A DNA stretch of 64,000 nucleotides from Pseudomonas tohonis (GCF_012767755.2 NZ_AP023189.1:6140001-6204000); one strand, 5' to 3'; counted from the first letter of the stretch, positions 42,388 to 52,813 are shown. Program-made: numbers and translations. Notes: generated from the letters alone by a model not told the origin.

Positions 42388-42825
42388 CTAGCTCTCCAGG
42401 AGGAAGGTGACCGGCCCGTCATTGACCAGGTGCACCTGCATGTCGGCACCGAAGCGCCCGGTGGCCACCTGCGGGTGCTTGAGGCGCGCCTGCTGCACCA
42501 GGTAGTCGAAGAGCTCCTCGCCCAGGGCGGGCGGCGCCGCGCTGGAGAAGCTCGGGCGCAGGCCGCTGCGGGTATCGGCGGCGAGGGTGAACTGGGAGAC
42601 CAGCAACAGGCCGCCGCCGACCGCGCCGAGCGAGAGGTTCATCTTGCCCTCGGCGTCGCTGAACACCCGGTAGTTGAGCAGCTTGTGCAAGAGCTTGTCG
42701 GCGCTGGCCCGGCTGTCCTGGGGCTCGACGCCCACCAGCACCAGCAGGCCCCGGTCGATGGCGCCGACGGTTTCGCCGGCGACGTCCACGCGGGCCGCGG
42801 AGACCCGCTGCAGGAGGCCCTTCAT
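42388..42825 (-). CDS. dtd: D-aminoacyl-tRNA deacylase
   Basis: Removes D-amino acids (and glycine from tRNA-Ala) from mischarged tRNA. The 145-residue product has the [17 protein letters not shown] motif with the catalytic-site Ser-Gln-Phe-Thr, and the cross-subunit Gly-cisPro motif in NDGPVTF at the C-terminus. The ATG at 42825 shares a base with the pip stop codon, so the two are coupled. Confidence 0.96.
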   Translation of the reverse strand: MKGLLQRVSAARVDVAGETVGAIDRGLLVLVGVEPQDSRASADKLLHKLLNYRVFSDAEGKMNLSLGAVGGGLLLVSQFTLAADTRSGLRPSFSSAAPPALGEELFDYLVQQARLKHPQVATGRFGADMQVHLVNDGPVTFLLES

Positions 42826-43799
42826 CAGGCCTCGTCTTCCGGCGGCAGGTCGAGCAGGCGGCGGGCGATCTGGTCGGTGGCGCGCACCAGCGCATCGGTG
42901 ATGCCCGGCTCGGATGCGGCATGGCCGGCGTCACGGACGATCTGCAGCTCGCTGTTGGGCCAGGCCTGGTGCAGGGCCCAGGCGTTGTCCAGCGGGCAGA
43001 TCACGTCGTAGCGGCCATGCACGATGATCCCCGGCAGGTGGGCGATCCTGTGCATGTCGCGCAGCAGCTGGTTGGGCTCGAGGAAGGCATCGTTGACGAA
43101 GTAGTGGCATTCGATGCGGGCGATGGACAGGGCGCGCATCGGCTCGCTGAAACGCTCCACCACCGGGCCGCTGGGGCGCAGCGTGGCGGTGCGGCCTTCC
43201 CAGGTGGACCAGGCCTTGGCCGCGTGCATCTGGGCGATCTGGTCGCTGCCGGTCAGGCGCTTGTGGAAGGCGTGCAGCAGATCGCCCTGCTCGTCGGCCG
43301 GGATCGGTGCGACGTAGTCCTCCCAGTAGTCGGGGAACAGGCGGCTCGCGCCCTCCTGGTAGAACCAGGTGATCTCCTGCGGACGGCAGAGGAAGATGCC
43401 GCGCAGGATCAGCGCATGAACGCGCTCGGGGTGCTTCTGCGCATAGGCCAGGGACAGGGTCGATCCCCAGGAGCCGCCGAACAGCACCCACTTGTCGATG
43501 CCCAGGTGCTCGCGGATCAGCTCGAGGTCGGCGACCAGGTCCCAGGTGGTGTTGTTCTCCAGGCTGGCATGGGGCGTCGAACGGCCGCAGCCCCGCTGGT
43601 CGAAGGTGACGATGCGGTAGAGGTTGGGATCGAAGAACCGGCGGCTCATGGCATCACACCCGGCACCCGGTCCGCCGTGGATGAACACCACCGGCAGGCC
43701 GTCGGGCGAACCGCTCTCGTCGACATACAGCACATGCGGTTCGTCCACCGCCAGCTCATGGCGGGCGTAGGGCTTAATCTCCGGATACAAAGTCTGCAT
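42825..43799 (-). CDS. pip: Proline iminopeptidase
   Basis: Alpha/beta hydrolase (peptidase S33) that removes N-terminal proline from peptides. The 324-residue product has oxyanion motif [20 protein letters not shown], nucleophile [12 protein letters not shown], catalytic Asp in GRYDVICPL and His in DAGHAASEP. The ATG at 43799 ([16 protein letters not shown]) matches the family; the frame is open upstream to 43850 with no support. Operon with dtd. Confidence 0.94.
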   Translation of the reverse strand: MQTLYPEIKPYARHELAVDEPHVLYVDESGSPDGLPVVFIHGGPGAGCDAMSRRFFDPNLYRIVTFDQRGCGRSTPHASLENNTTWDLVADLELIREHLGIDKWVLFGGSWGSTLSLAYAQKHPERVHALILRGIFLCRPQEITWFYQEGASRLFPDYWEDYVAPIPADEQGDLLHAFHKRLTGSDQIAQMHAAKAWSTWEGRTATLRPSGPVVERFSEPMRALSIARIECHYFVNDAFLEPNQLLRDMHRIAHLPGIIVHGRYDVICPLDNAWALHQAWPNSELQIVRDAGHAASEPGITDALVRATDQIARRLLDLPPEDEA

Positions 43800-43891
43800 T
43801 CTGGGCTCCGATACTGTGCGTAAGCTCGACCCCTTGCGGGTCTGCGCCACCTGTCCTGCCGGGCATCATAACGAGGAAAAGGGAGTTAGGC

Positions 43892-44323
43892 ATGTCACCT
43901 GGGAAGATGATTTTCGCGCTCGCGCTGATTCTGCTCACGCTCACCGGTTGCGGCCGGGACGATCCCGCCGCCGCGCTGGATGCCGCCGTGCAGCAACTGC
44001 AGGACAACCTCGAGGCGAAGAAGACCGGCGCGGTGCTCGACCAGTTGCACCCGCAGTTCACCGCCCAGAAGGAATTCGACCGCGAATGGGCCAAGCGCAC
44101 CATGACCCTGCTGTTCCTGCGTCACAACAACGTGCGCATCCTGGCCCTGGGCAAGGCCAACCGCATCGACCCGACCTACAGCACCAAGGGCTACACCGAG
44201 GCCCAGGTGGGGCTTGCCGGCGCCGAGGGGTTGATCCCCGACGCCGCGCGGCACTATGCCGTGAAGCTGGAATGGTGGCTGGAGGACGGCGAATGGAAAC
44301 TGGCACGGCTCGACTGGGAATGA
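43892..44323 (+). CDS. Small lipoprotein, NTF2/SnoaL-like fold possible
   Basis: A 143-residue predicted lipoprotein: signal sequence with lipobox LTGC (about 17-20) and no Asp at +2, so probably outer-membrane directed. The mature part (LDAAVQQLQDNLEAKKTGAV to WWLEDGEWKLARLDWE) has the helix-then-sheet layout and closing W-x-D-G-x-W-K strand typical of NTF2-like lipoproteins. Function unknown. The ATG at 43892 has GGGAG upstream. It overlaps the Nudix gene. Confidence 0.75.
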   Translation: MSPGKMIFALALILLTLTGCGRDDPAAALDAAVQQLQDNLEAKKTGAVLDQLHPQFTAQKEFDREWAKRTMTLLFLRHNNVRILALGKANRIDPTYSTKGYTEAQVGLAGAEGLIPDAARHYAVKLEWWLEDGEWKLARLDWE

Positions 44324-44793
44324 CGCCCAAGCTGCAACACCGCATCCGTGCCGCCGGCCTGCTGGTGGAGGCCGGCCGCATCCTGCTGGTCAAGCACGTG
44401 GTTGGCGACGACACCTACTGGATACCGCCGGGCGGAGGCTTCGAGTCCGACACCGACGCCTCCACCCGCGATACGGTGAGGCGCGAGTTCTTCGAGGAGA
44501 CCGGGCTGGAGGTGGACGTCGGCCCGCTGGTCTACGTCCGCGAGTTCGCCGAGCCGGCGATGGGCCGCTTCCACATGGAGCTGTTCTACCGCATCGATGC
44601 CCGCCGCGGTGAGCCCACCCTGGCCAACCTCAAAGGCCTGGGCGGCGACGAGTTCGACATCCGCGAACTGGCCTGGATCAGCCGCGAGGAACTGGCCGCC
44701 CTGCCCTTCTATCCCGCCGAACTGCTGGACGACGCCTGGGATCGCCTCGCCCCTGCCCTGCCGACCATCCGCCATCTCGGCCTGCAGACCTAG
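44320..44793 (+). CDS. Nudix hydrolase with an atypical Nudix box
   Basis: A 157-residue Nudix-fold protein that would hydrolyse a nucleoside diphosphate linked to some group X. The box is GGFESDTDASTRDTVRREFF then EETGLEV: the RE-x2-EE-x-GL half is standard, but the first Glu is replaced by Asp and one extra residue lies before RE. The ATG at 44320 overlaps the lipoprotein stop (ATGA). An in-frame ATG at 44293 with a perfect GGAGG 7 nt upstream would add nine residues and could be the true start. Substrate unknown. Confidence 0.82.
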   Translation: MTPKLQHRIRAAGLLVEAGRILLVKHVVGDDTYWIPPGGGFESDTDASTRDTVRREFFEETGLEVDVGPLVYVREFAEPAMGRFHMELFYRIDARRGEPTLANLKGLGGDEFDIRELAWISREELAALPFYPAELLDDAWDRLAPALPTIRHLGLQT

Positions 44794-44806
44794 CCCGACA
44801 CCGCTC

Positions 44807-44835
44807 TTGTGGGAGCGAATTCATTCGCGAAAGGC
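44807..44835. repeat. Pseudomonas REP-type palindrome, copy 1
   Basis: Contains GTGGGAGCGAATTCATTCGC; the palindromic core GCGAATTCATTCGC lies at 44815-44828. This is the classic intergenic REP type of pseudomonads. It is placed after the Nudix gene stop. Confidence 0.8.
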
Positions 44836-44904
44836 CGGGTACCGGTGGGATCGATGGGATTCGCTGCGCTCTTCCCATCCTACGAAAGCCCTTCACCGCA
44901 CGGC

Positions 44905-44933
44905 CCTGTAGGGGCGAATTCATTCGCCCATGG
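44905..44933. repeat. Pseudomonas REP-type palindrome, copy 2
   Basis: Second copy of the core GCGAATTCATTCGC (44914-44927) in the same orientation as copy 1, 99 bp further on, with GTAGGGGC before it. The copies bracket the convergent Nudix-hutG gap. Confidence 0.8.
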
Positions 44934-44956
44934 CCGCAACGCGGCCCCAGGCCGTC

Positions 44957-45760
44957 TCAACGCCCGTACCGCTCCCGCCCCCAGGCGAGCATCGCCAGCA
45001 GCAGCTGGCGGATGACCTTGCGGGTGGGCACGGCGAGGTCTTCGCGGAAGGCGAAGGGCTCCACTTCGTTCATGTAGGTGCGCTGGGCCAGTTCCAGCTG
45101 CACGGCGTGGATGTGCTGGTCGGGCTGGCCGTAATGGCGGGTGATGTGGCCGCCCTTGAAACGCCCGTTGAGCACATGGCTGTAGCCCTCGGCGCGGGCG
45201 CAGACGCTGACCAGCGCATCGGCCAGGCCCGGGTCGCAGCTGGCGCCGGCGTGGGTGCCGAGGTTGAAGTCCGGCAGGTGGCCGTCGAACAGGCGCGGGA
45301 TGAAGGCGCGGATGGAGTGGGCGTCGAACAGCAGCGCATAGCCGAACTCGCGCTTCAGCCGCGCCAGCTCCTCGACGATGCGCCCGTGGTACGGCGCCCA
45401 GATGCCGTCCAGGTAACCGGCGCGCTCCTCGGCCGAAGGCTCGCACCCCGCCCGGAACAGCGGCTGGCCGTCGAACATCACGTCGGGGAACAGGCCGGTG
45501 GTGGCGGTGGCGTAGAGCGGCGTGTCGTCAGCCGGGCGGTTGAGGTCGATGACGTAGCGCGAGTAGTTGGCCGCCAGCAGCCCGGCGCCCAGCTCGGCGG
45601 CGAAATCGTAGAGCAGCGGGATGTGCCAGTCGGTGTCGATCAGCGAGCGCGCGCCGTCCACCAGGCCGGCCTCCACCGCCGGGGTCAGGCGGGTGCCGGG
45701 GTGCGGCATGCTGATCAGCAGCGGCACGCGGCCGGGGGTGAAGTCGAGGACGTTATCCAA
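44957..45760 (-). CDS. hutG: N-formylglutamate amidohydrolase
   Basis: Last step of the five-step histidine pathway: N-formyl-L-glutamate to glutamate and formate. The 267-residue product has [21 protein letters not shown], and [10 protein letters not shown], as in the family. The start is the TTG at 45760 ([15 protein letters not shown]): AGGAG lies 7 nt upstream and the N-terminus then matches the family. An in-frame ATG at 45778 has no spaced ribosome site. It overlaps hutI by 8 nt and is the last gene of the hut operon. Confidence 0.94.
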   Translation of the reverse strand: MDNVLDFTPGRVPLLISMPHPGTRLTPAVEAGLVDGARSLIDTDWHIPLLYDFAAELGAGLLAANYSRYVIDLNRPADDTPLYATATTGLFPDVMFDGQPLFRAGCEPSAEERAGYLDGIWAPYHGRIVEELARLKREFGYALLFDAHSIRAFIPRLFDGHLPDFNLGTHAGASCDPGLADALVSVCARAEGYSHVLNGRFKGGHITRHYGQPDQHIHAVQLELAQRTYMNEVEPFAFREDLAVPTRKVIRQLLLAMLAWGRERYGR

Positions 45761-46961
45761 GGTCGATCTCCTGTCCATGGCGCACCACCCGCTTGGGCAG
45801 GTCGCCGCCGAGCCAATAGGCCAGTTGTGCCGGGCGCTCGATGTCCCAGGCGACGAAGTCGGCGAGCTTGCCCGCCTCCAGGCTGCCGCAGCGCCCGGCC
45901 AGGCCCAGGGCACGGGCGGCGTTGAGGGTGACGCCGGCCAGGGCCTCTTCGGGGGTCAGGCGGAACGAGGTGCAGGCCATGTTCAGCATCAGCCGCAGCG
46001 ACAGCGCCGGCGAGGTGCCGGGGTTGAGATCGCTGGCCACCGCCATGGCCACGCCGTGGCGGCGCAGGGCCTCGATGGGCGGCAGCCGGGTTTCGCGCAG
46101 CAGGTAGAAGGCGCCGGGCAACAGCACGGCGACCGTGCCGGCATCCGCCATGGCGATGGCGTCGTCCTCGGTCATGTACTCCAGGTGGTCGGCCGACAGC
46201 GCGCCATAGCGCGCCGCCAGGCTGGAACCGTGCAAGGACGACAGCTGCTCGGCGTGCAGCTTGACCGGCAGCCCCAGCCCGCGCGCGGCCTGGAACACCC
46301 GCTCGACCTGGGCCGGGGAGAAGGCCAGGTGCTCGCAGAAGGCGTCCACCGCATCCACCAGGCCTTCAGCGGCCAGTTGCGGCAGGATCTCGGTGCACAC
46401 CCGCTCGATGTAGTCGTCGGCGCGCCCGGCGTATTCCGGTGGCAGCGCATGGGCGGCCAGGCAGGTGGTGGTGACCGTCAGCGGCAGCACCTCGCCCAGG
46501 CGCCGGGCGACCCGCAGCATCTTGCGCTCGCTGGCCAGGTCCAGCCCGTAGCCGGACTTCACCTCCAGGGTGGTGACGCCGTCGCGCAGCAGGTGCCTGG
46601 CGCGCGTCACCGCACTGGCCAGCAGTTCGTCCTCGCCGGCTTCGCGGGTGGCGCGCACGGTGCTGGCGATGCCGCCGCCCCGGGCGGCGATCTCGGCGTA
46701 GCTGACGCCCTCCAGGCGCTGCTCGAATTCGGCGCTGCGGTCACCGCCGAACACCAGGTGGGTGTGGCAGTCGATCAGCCCCGGGGTGACCCAGGCGCCG
46801 CCCAGGTCGATGCGCTCGGCGCCGGTGGTGTCGGGCGCCTGGTCGAGCGGCCCGACCCAGCGGATCAGCTCGCCCTCGGTGAGCAGGGCGCCGTCCTCGA
46901 TGATCGAGTAGCGCCCGCCCTGCAGGGTGGCGAGACGGCAGCCGTGCCAGAACCTCTTCAT
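45753..46961 (-). CDS. hutI: Imidazolonepropionase
   Basis: Hydrolyses imidazolone-5-propionate to N-formimino-L-glutamate. The 402-residue metal-dependent amidohydrolase has the [19 protein letters not shown] motif with metal His pair, the [10 protein letters not shown] loop, HAEQ ligand region and [10 protein letters not shown] with the metal Asp. The start ATG at 46961 overlaps hutH1 by 4 nt. Confidence 0.97.
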   Translation of the reverse strand: MKRFWHGCRLATLQGGRYSIIEDGALLTEGELIRWVGPLDQAPDTTGAERIDLGGAWVTPGLIDCHTHLVFGGDRSAEFEQRLEGVSYAEIAARGGGIASTVRATREAGEDELLASAVTRARHLLRDGVTTLEVKSGYGLDLASERKMLRVARRLGEVLPLTVTTTCLAAHALPPEYAGRADDYIERVCTEILPQLAAEGLVDAVDAFCEHLAFSPAQVERVFQAARGLGLPVKLHAEQLSSLHGSSLAARYGALSADHLEYMTEDDAIAMADAGTVAVLLPGAFYLLRETRLPPIEALRRHGVAMAVASDLNPGTSPALSLRLMLNMACTSFRLTPEEALAGVTLNAARALGLAGRCGSLEAGKLADFVAWDIERPAQLAYWLGGDLPKRVVRHGQEIDLG

Positions 46962-48511
46962 TGCAATCCTCCTGTCCGTGCGGAAATCGTCTCCAGGGCC
47001 GGCACCTCGCGCAGCAACGCCACGGCGGCGCCGATATCGGGGGCCAGCCAGCGGTCCTCCTCGTAGGCCGGCACCCGCTCACGCAGCAGGGTGCGGGCCG
47101 CTGCGGTGCCAACGCCGGTGGCCAGCTCGCCGAGAAACTCCTGGGCCTGCGCCGCCAGCAGGTACTCGATGGCCAGTATCTGCCGGCAATTGCCCAGCGC
47201 GCGGCCGAGCTTGAGCGCGGCACTGGTGCCCAGGCTCAGGTGGTCTTCCTGCAACCCGGAGGTGACGAAGTTGTCCACCACCGCCGGTTGCGCCAGGTGG
47301 CGGTTCTCGCCGGCCAGGGCCGCCGCCACGTACTGCACGATCATCATTCCCGAGTTGACCCCCGGGCGGCTGACGAGGAAGGCCGGCAGGCCGCTGACCA
47401 GCGGGTTGACCAGGCGATCCAGGCGGCGCTCGGCGATGCCACCCAGCTCGGCGACGGCTATGGCCAGGAGGTCGGCGGCCATGGCCACTGACTCGCCGTG
47501 GGGGTTGGCCTGGGAGATCACCCGGTAGTGGTCCGGCGTGCCCAGCACCAGCGGGTTGTCGTTGGCGGAATTGAGCTCGGTCTCCACCTGGCGCGCGGCG
47601 TGGTCGAACTGGTCGCGGCAGGCGCCGTGCACCTGCGGGATCGAGCGGATGCTCAGGGCATCCTGGGTACGCAGACCCTGGCTGGCGGCGATCACCTCGC
47701 TACCGGCGAGCAGCGCGCGCAGGTTGCTGCCGACCCGCTGCATGCCCGGGTGCGGCTTGAGTTCGAGGATCGCCGGGTCGAAGGCGGCGAGCTGGCCGCG
47801 CAGGGCCTCGAAGCTCATGGCGCCGATCACGTCGGCCCAGCGCAGCAGGTGCTCCAGGTCGGCCAGCGCCAGGCAGGCGAGGCCGGTCATGCAGGGCAGG
47901 CCGTTGACCAGGCACAGCCCGTCCTTGGCACCCAGCTGCAGCACCTGCAGCCCCTCGGCCGCCAGCGCCTCGGCAGCGGGTACCACGGCACCGCGATAGC
48001 TCACCTCGCCGACGCCGAGCAAGGCAATGCCGACATGGGCCATGTGGGTGAGGTAGCCCACCGAGCCCTGGGACGGCACGCGCGGGGTGATGCCGCGGTT
48101 GAGCAGGTTGAGCAGCCCTTCCACCACCTGTGGCTGCAGGCCGGACTTGCCCTGGCTGTAGTTGGCGATGGCGCAGCAGATGATGGCGCGGGTCTGCTCG
48201 TCCTCCAGCACCGGGCCGACGCCGCAGGCGTGGCTGAGCAGGGTGTTGCGCGACAGCGCGGCGAGCTGCTCGCCCTCCAGCAGGATGTCGCTCAGGGCGC
48301 CCAGGCCGGTGCTGATGCCGTAGGCACGTTCGCCGCGCTCGACGATGCGGCGGACGATGGCGTGGGCGTTGTCGATGCGCGCCCAGGCAGCCGGCGACAA
48401 CTCCAGGCGGTGGCCGCCTCGGGCCACGGCCACCACGTCTCGCCAGCGCAGCGCGCCGTCGCCGAAGACAGTGGTTCCGAGGGTGGTGGGGTTGGTCTTC
48501 ACGATGTCCAT
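46958..48511 (-). CDS. hutH1: HutH-like aromatic ammonia-lyase homologue lacking the MIO tripeptide
   Basis: A 517-residue member of the HAL/PAL superfamily inside the hut operon. The MIO electrophile normally forms from Ala-Ser-Gly in [15 protein letters not shown]. Here the sequence is GSVG (149-152) followed directly by [14 protein letters not shown], so exactly those three residues are gone. Other active-site regions remain: [32 protein letters not shown] and GLQEDHLS. Without MIO, classic deamination is not expected. It may be a structural or regulatory subunit, may have another reaction, or may be inactive. Start ATG at 48511, 7 nt after hutV. The symbol is by position. Confidence 0.9.
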   Translation of the reverse strand: MDIVKTNPTTLGTTVFGDGALRWRDVVAVARGGHRLELSPAAWARIDNAHAIVRRIVERGERAYGISTGLGALSDILLEGEQLAALSRNTLLSHACGVGPVLEDEQTRAIICCAIANYSQGKSGLQPQVVEGLLNLLNRGITPRVPSQGSVGYLTHMAHVGIALLGVGEVSYRGAVVPAAEALAAEGLQVLQLGAKDGLCLVNGLPCMTGLACLALADLEHLLRWADVIGAMSFEALRGQLAAFDPAILELKPHPGMQRVGSNLRALLAGSEVIAASQGLRTQDALSIRSIPQVHGACRDQFDHAARQVETELNSANDNPLVLGTPDHYRVISQANPHGESVAMAADLLAIAVAELGGIAERRLDRLVNPLVSGLPAFLVSRPGVNSGMMIVQYVAAALAGENRHLAQPAVVDNFVTSGLQEDHLSLGTSAALKLGRALGNCRQILAIEYLLAAQAQEFLGELATGVGTAAARTLLRERVPAYEEDRWLAPDIGAAVALLREVPALETISARTGGLQ

Positions 48512-48518
48512 GCCGTCC

Positions 48519-49334
48519 TCACAGGTTGGCCACGCGGCGCTGGACGAAACGGTCGACGTAGTCGTCAGCGGGCTGGTGGAGGATTTCCTTCGGCGCGCCG
48601 ACCTGGATCAGCTGGCCGTCCTTGAGGATGGCGATGCGGTTGCCGATGCGCACCGCCTCGTCGAGGTCGTGGGTGATGAACACGATGGTCTTGTTCAGGC
48701 CCTTCTGCAGCTCCAGCAACTGGTCCTGCATGTCGGCGCGGATCAGAGGGTCGAGGGCGCTGAAGGCCTCGTCCATGAGGATGATGTCGGTGTCCGCCGC
48801 CAGGGCACGGGCCAGGCCCACGCGCTGGCGCATGCCGCCGGAAAGCTGGTGCGGGTAGGACTTCTCGTAGCCCGCCAGGCCCACGGTGGTGATCCAGTGC
48901 TGGGCGCGCTCCTGGCACTGCGCCTTGCTCTCGCCGCGCACCTTGAGGCCGTAGGCGACGTTGTCGAGCACGCTCTTGTGCGGCAGCAGGCCGAAGCTCT
49001 GGAACACCATGCTGATCTTGCGTCGACGGAAGTCGCGCAGGGCCTGCATGTCGTAGCGCAGGATGTCCTCGTCATCCACCAGGATCTCGCCGCTGGTGGG
49101 GTCGATCAGGCGGTTGAAGTGGCGCACCAGGGTGGACTTGCCCGAGCCGGACAGCCCCATGATGACGAAGATCTCCCCCGCCTCGATGGACAGCGACAGG
49201 TCGTTGACCCCCACCACGCAGCCGGTGGCGGCCAGCACCTCGGCCTTGCTGCGCCCCTGGCGGATCAGCGCCATGGCCTCCTCGGCGCGCGGGCCGAAGA
49301 TCTTGTAGACGTTCTTCACCTGGATCTTGCTCAT
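48519..49334 (-). CDS. hutV: Histidine ABC transporter ATP-binding protein
   Basis: ATPase of the glycine-betaine/proline (OpuA/ProV) family, here serving the hut importer. The 271-residue product has the ProV-like N-terminal helix [17 protein letters not shown], Walker [10 protein letters not shown], signature LSGGMRQR, Walker [14 protein letters not shown] and switch THDLDEA. It lacks C-terminal CBS domains. The ATG at 49334 overlaps hutW by 4 nt. The substrate is inferred from the operon. Confidence 0.92.
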   Translation of the reverse strand: MSKIQVKNVYKIFGPRAEEAMALIRQGRSKAEVLAATGCVVGVNDLSLSIEAGEIFVIMGLSGSGKSTLVRHFNRLIDPTSGEILVDDEDILRYDMQALRDFRRRKISMVFQSFGLLPHKSVLDNVAYGLKVRGESKAQCQERAQHWITTVGLAGYEKSYPHQLSGGMRQRVGLARALAADTDIILMDEAFSALDPLIRADMQDQLLELQKGLNKTIVFITHDLDEAVRIGNRIAILKDGQLIQVGAPKEILHQPADDYVDRFVQRRVANL

Positions 49335-50182
49335 TGGCTGGCCTCGTGGCGGGAGCGGCCGTAGGCCTGGGTGATGCGGTCGAAGACCACGGCGAGGATG
49401 ACGATGGCCAGGCCGGCCTCCAGGCCCTTGCCGACGTTGAGCGTCTGGATGCCGATGAGCACGTCCTCGCCCAGGCCACGGGCCCCGATCATGGAGGCGA
49501 TCACCACCATCGACAGCGCCATCATGGTGGTCTGGTTGACCCCGGCCATGATGCTCGGCAGCGCCAGCGGCAACTGCACGCCGAACAGCTGCTGCCAGCG
49601 GTTGGCGCCGAAGGCGTTGACCGCCTCCATCACCTCGCCGTCCACCTGGCGTATCCCCAGGTCGGTGAGGCGGATCAGCGGCGGCGCGGCGTAGATCACC
49701 GTGGCGAAGATGGCCGGCACCTTGCCCAGGCCGAAGAGCATCAGCACCGGGATCAGGTACACGAAGCTGGGCATGGTCTGCATGATGTCCAGCAGCGGCA
49801 TCAGCAGCGCCCGCAGGCGATTGCTGCGCGCCGAGAGGATGCCCAGCGGGATGCCGATCAGCACCGAGATGAAGGTGGCCACCAGCATCAGCGCCAGGGT
49901 CTGCATGAGCTTGTCCCACAGCCCCACCGCGCCCACCAGGAACAGCAGGCCGGTGATCACCAGGGTCGGCAGGACGCGGCGGGTGGCGTGCCAGGCGATG
50001 GCCGCCACCAGCGCCAGCATCAGCCACCAGGGCGTGGCGCGCAGCAGCCACTCCAGGTTGACGATGGCCCACAGCAGGGTGTCGGAGATGTGCCGGAACA
50101 CATCCCCGTAGTTGGTCACCAGCGCATCGACCCAGCCATTGACCCAGTCGGCGATGGAAAATGTGAAGCGTTCGGGAAACAT
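49331..50182 (-). CDS. hutW: Histidine ABC transporter permease
   Basis: ProW-type permease. The 283-residue product has an N-terminal amphipathic region ([20 protein letters not shown]), about six to seven membrane helices, and the EAA loop [20 protein letters not shown] with [20 protein letters not shown], the family signature. It overlaps hutV by 4 nt and follows hutX after 43 nt. Confidence 0.92.
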   Translation of the reverse strand: MFPERFTFSIADWVNGWVDALVTNYGDVFRHISDTLLWAIVNLEWLLRATPWWLMLALVAAIAWHATRRVLPTLVITGLLFLVGAVGLWDKLMQTLALMLVATFISVLIGIPLGILSARSNRLRALLMPLLDIMQTMPSFVYLIPVLMLFGLGKVPAIFATVIYAAPPLIRLTDLGIRQVDGEVMEAVNAFGANRWQQLFGVQLPLALPSIMAGVNQTTMMALSMVVIASMIGARGLGEDVLIGIQTLNVGKGLEAGLAIVILAVVFDRITQAYGRSRHEASQ

Positions 50183-50225
50183 CGGGAGCTCTCCGGGTGA
50201 GTGGATGCGCGGGTGCCGTCAGGCG

Positions 50226-51194
50226 TCAAAGCGATGCGTCGACCTTCTTCGCCGCGTCCTCGCTGACCCAGGCGTGCCAAACCTCCGGGTGCTCCTTGAG
50301 GAAGGCCTTGGCCAGCTTGTCCGAGGCGATCTTCTCCTTGGCCATGCGCGCCAGGTTCTGGTTCAGCAGGTCGATGGGCAGGTTGACCTTCTTGAGCATC
50401 TCCACCAGCTCCGGCGCCTCGTCGTGGAAGGTCTTGGACAGACCCACCTGGATGGTCACGCGCTTGTCGACGCCGGGCTTCTCGTCGAGCTTCACCAGGT
50501 CGGCCTGGCCCATCAGCGGCGTCGGCGACCAGTAGTAGAAGAGGATAGGCTCGCCACGGCGGTAGCTGGACAGCACTGCGGCATCCAGCGCCGGGCCGGT
50601 GCCGGGGCGGAAGTTGGTGAATTTGTCCTCGAGGCCGTAGTCCTTGAGCATCTCGCTGTTCTCCAGCTCGCAGGTCCAGCCGGCCGGGCAGTTGTAGAAG
50701 CGGCCCTTGGACGGCTCCTCCGGGTCACGGAACAGCTCGGCGTACTGGCCCAGGTCGGCGATGGCCTTGAGCTTCGGCGCCTTGGCCTCCAGCCCGCGCT
50801 TGGCGTCGCCTTCGACCAGGTAGCGCGGCACGTACCAACCCTCCACCGCGCCGACGATCGGCGCGCCCACGCCCACCACCTTGCCGGCCTTCTCGGCCTT
50901 GTTCCAGGCGTCGCTGCGGCCGATCCACTCCTCGGCGAAGATCTGGATGTCGTTGTTGCCCAGGGCCTGCTCCATGGTGATGGAGTTGCCCGGCAGGCTG
51001 TCGGTCTCGCAGCCGTAGCCTTGCTTGAGGATGACCTGCAGCAGGTCGGTGAGCAGCATGCCGCTCTCCCAGTTGAGGCCGGCGAACTTCACCGGCTTGC
51101 CGGCTCCGCACCAGCTTTCGGCCTGGGCGGTCCCATGGCCCGCCAGCAGTCCCACGGCACACACCAGGCCCAGCACTTTCTTGTTGAATCGCAT
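50226..51194 (-). CDS. hutX: Periplasmic substrate-binding protein of the Hut ABC transporter
   Basis: OpuAC/ProX-type binding protein. The 322-residue product has a signal peptide (about 1-25, ending GTAQA before ESWCGAG) and the NWESGMLLTDLLQVILKQGY and IQIFAEEWIGRSDAW regions of the fold. Several Cys (WCGAG, GYGCET, FYNCPAGWTC) may pair. The ATG at 51194 with GGAG 9 nt upstream is chosen; the frame is open upstream. Histidine as ligand is inferred from operon context. Confidence 0.92.
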   Translation of the reverse strand: MRFNKKVLGLVCAVGLLAGHGTAQAESWCGAGKPVKFAGLNWESGMLLTDLLQVILKQGYGCETDSLPGNSITMEQALGNNDIQIFAEEWIGRSDAWNKAEKAGKVVGVGAPIVGAVEGWYVPRYLVEGDAKRGLEAKAPKLKAIADLGQYAELFRDPEEPSKGRFYNCPAGWTCELENSEMLKDYGLEDKFTNFRPGTGPALDAAVLSSYRRGEPILFYYWSPTPLMGQADLVKLDEKPGVDKRVTIQVGLSKTFHDEAPELVEMLKKVNLPIDLLNQNLARMAKEKIASDKLAKAFLKEHPEVWHAWVSEDAAKKVDASL

Positions 51195-51238
51195 GTTCCG
51201 ACGCTCCTTGAACTTGGTAAGGGTTAAGGCAGAGCAAA

Positions 51239-51291
51239 TGCCCGGAGGGCAGGCCATCGGCTTCCGGGCAGGAAACCGGCCAGAGCCGGTT
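51239..51291 (-). other. Two tandem hairpins between hutT and hutX
   Basis: TGCCCGGA (51239-51246) with TCCGGGCA (51263-51270), and AACCGGC (51274-51280) with GCCGGTT (51285-51291), both perfect stems in the 173-nt gap upstream of hutX. No T tract, so RNA processing or 5' stabilisation of the binding-protein message is more likely than termination. Confidence 0.5.
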
Positions 51292-51367
51292 CCCGTACGT
51301 CGGCGACGACGAATTCTCGTGAATGGCGGGTGCGCCCAGGCGCCCCGCTCATCCCGCGTACGACCAC

Positions 51368-52774
51368 TCAGTCATCCAGACTCAACACGGACGGCATCTC
51401 CTGCCGCCCCTCACCAGCGCCCGGCCGCACCCAGATGAACCAGGCGATGACCAGCAGGGCGATCCACACCGCGCCGACCAGCAGCGCGGCCTGGGTCTTC
51501 GGGAACCAGCCGAGCACCCCGAAGATGAACAGCATGAAGGCGATGGCGCAGGCCGGGCCCACCGGCCAGAACGGCACCGGGAAGGCCAGCGCCGCCACTT
51601 CTTCGCGGCCGAGGCGACGGCGCAGGCCGACCTGGGCCAGGAGGATCATCAGCCACACCCAGACGGTGGCGAAGGTGGCGATGGAGGCCACCAGCAGGAA
51701 CACGTTCTCCGGGATCAGGTAGTTCAGCAGCACGCCCAGCAGCAGCGCACCGGCCATCACCAGCACCGTCATCCAGGGCACGCCATGGCGCGAGACCCTG
51801 GCGAAGCCCGAGGGCGCCTGGCCTTGCTGGGCCATGCCGAAGAGCATGCGGCCGGCGCCGAAGATGTCGCTGTTGATCGCCGAGACGGCTGCCGAGATCA
51901 CCACCAGGTTGAGCAGGGTGGCGGCCGAGCCGATGCCCAGGCTGTCGAAGATCTGCACGAAGGGGCTGCCCTGGGTGCCGATCTGCGGCCAGGGGAAGAT
52001 CGCCATCAGCACGAACAGGGTCAGCACGTAGAACAGCAGGATGCGCAGCGGTACCGCGTTGATCGCCTTGGGGATGGTGCGACGCGGGTCCTGCGCCTCG
52101 CCGGCGGTGATGCCGATGATCTCGATGCCGCCGAAGGCGAACACCACCACCGCGAAGGAGGCGATCAGCCCGCCCAGGCCGTTGGGCATGAAGCCGCCGT
52201 GGCTCCAGAGGTTGGCGACGCTGGCGGCATGGGTCGCGTCGGCCATGCCGAAACCAAACAGGAGGATGCCGAAGCCGCCGAGGATCATGGCGACGATGGC
52301 CGAGACCTTGAGCAGCGACAGCCAGAATTCCAGTTCGCCGAACACCCGCACGCTGCACAGGTTGAGGGCGCCGATGAAGAAGATGATCGACAGCACCCAG
52401 ATCCAGCGCGGCACCTCGGGGAACCAGAAGCTCATGTAGATGCCGAAGGCGGTCACGTCGGCCAGGCAGACGATGATCATCTCGAAGGCGTAGGTCCAGC
52501 CGGTGAGGAAGCCCGCCAGCGGGCCGATGTAGCTGCTCGCGTACTGGCCGAACGAGCCCGCCACCGGTTCGCGCACCGCCATCTCCCCGAGGGCGCGCAT
52601 CACCATGTAAACCGCCGCCCCGGCCATCAGGTAGGCCATGAGCACCGCCGGCCCGGCCATCTGGATGGCCGACGCCGAACCATAGAACAGGCCCGTGCCG
52701 ATGGCCGAACCCAGTGCCATGAAACGTATGTGCCGGGCGTTGAGGCCCCGGCGCAGGCTGGTCTGTACAGTCAT
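51368..52774 (-). CDS. hutT: Histidine permease, APC superfamily
   Basis: A 468-residue amino-acid permease with 12 predicted membrane helices and the AAT-family N-terminal signature [20 protein letters not shown], followed by [17 protein letters not shown]. It imports histidine by proton symport in related pseudomonads; specificity here comes from operon position. The ATG at 52774 ([12 protein letters not shown]) is the family start. A hairpin lies between it and hutH. Confidence 0.92.
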   Translation of the reverse strand: MTVQTSLRRGLNARHIRFMALGSAIGTGLFYGSASAIQMAGPAVLMAYLMAGAAVYMVMRALGEMAVREPVAGSFGQYASSYIGPLAGFLTGWTYAFEMIIVCLADVTAFGIYMSFWFPEVPRWIWVLSIIFFIGALNLCSVRVFGELEFWLSLLKVSAIVAMILGGFGILLFGFGMADATHAASVANLWSHGGFMPNGLGGLIASFAVVVFAFGGIEIIGITAGEAQDPRRTIPKAINAVPLRILLFYVLTLFVLMAIFPWPQIGTQGSPFVQIFDSLGIGSAATLLNLVVISAAVSAINSDIFGAGRMLFGMAQQGQAPSGFARVSRHGVPWMTVLVMAGALLLGVLLNYLIPENVFLLVASIATFATVWVWLMILLAQVGLRRRLGREEVAALAFPVPFWPVGPACAIAFMLFIFGVLGWFPKTQAALLVGAVWIALLVIAWFIWVRPGAGEGRQEMPSVLSLDD

Positions 52775-52813
52775 TCCCTTGTTCTCCTTGTTCTTGGGGT
52801 GGTGGGCGGCTCC

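Noticed and set aside
48519-50072. A long frame joining hutV to upstream sequence, looking like a fusion protein
   Set aside because: The N-terminal half is an out-of-frame reading of hutW. HutV has its own ATG at 49334 with normal 4-nt overlap.
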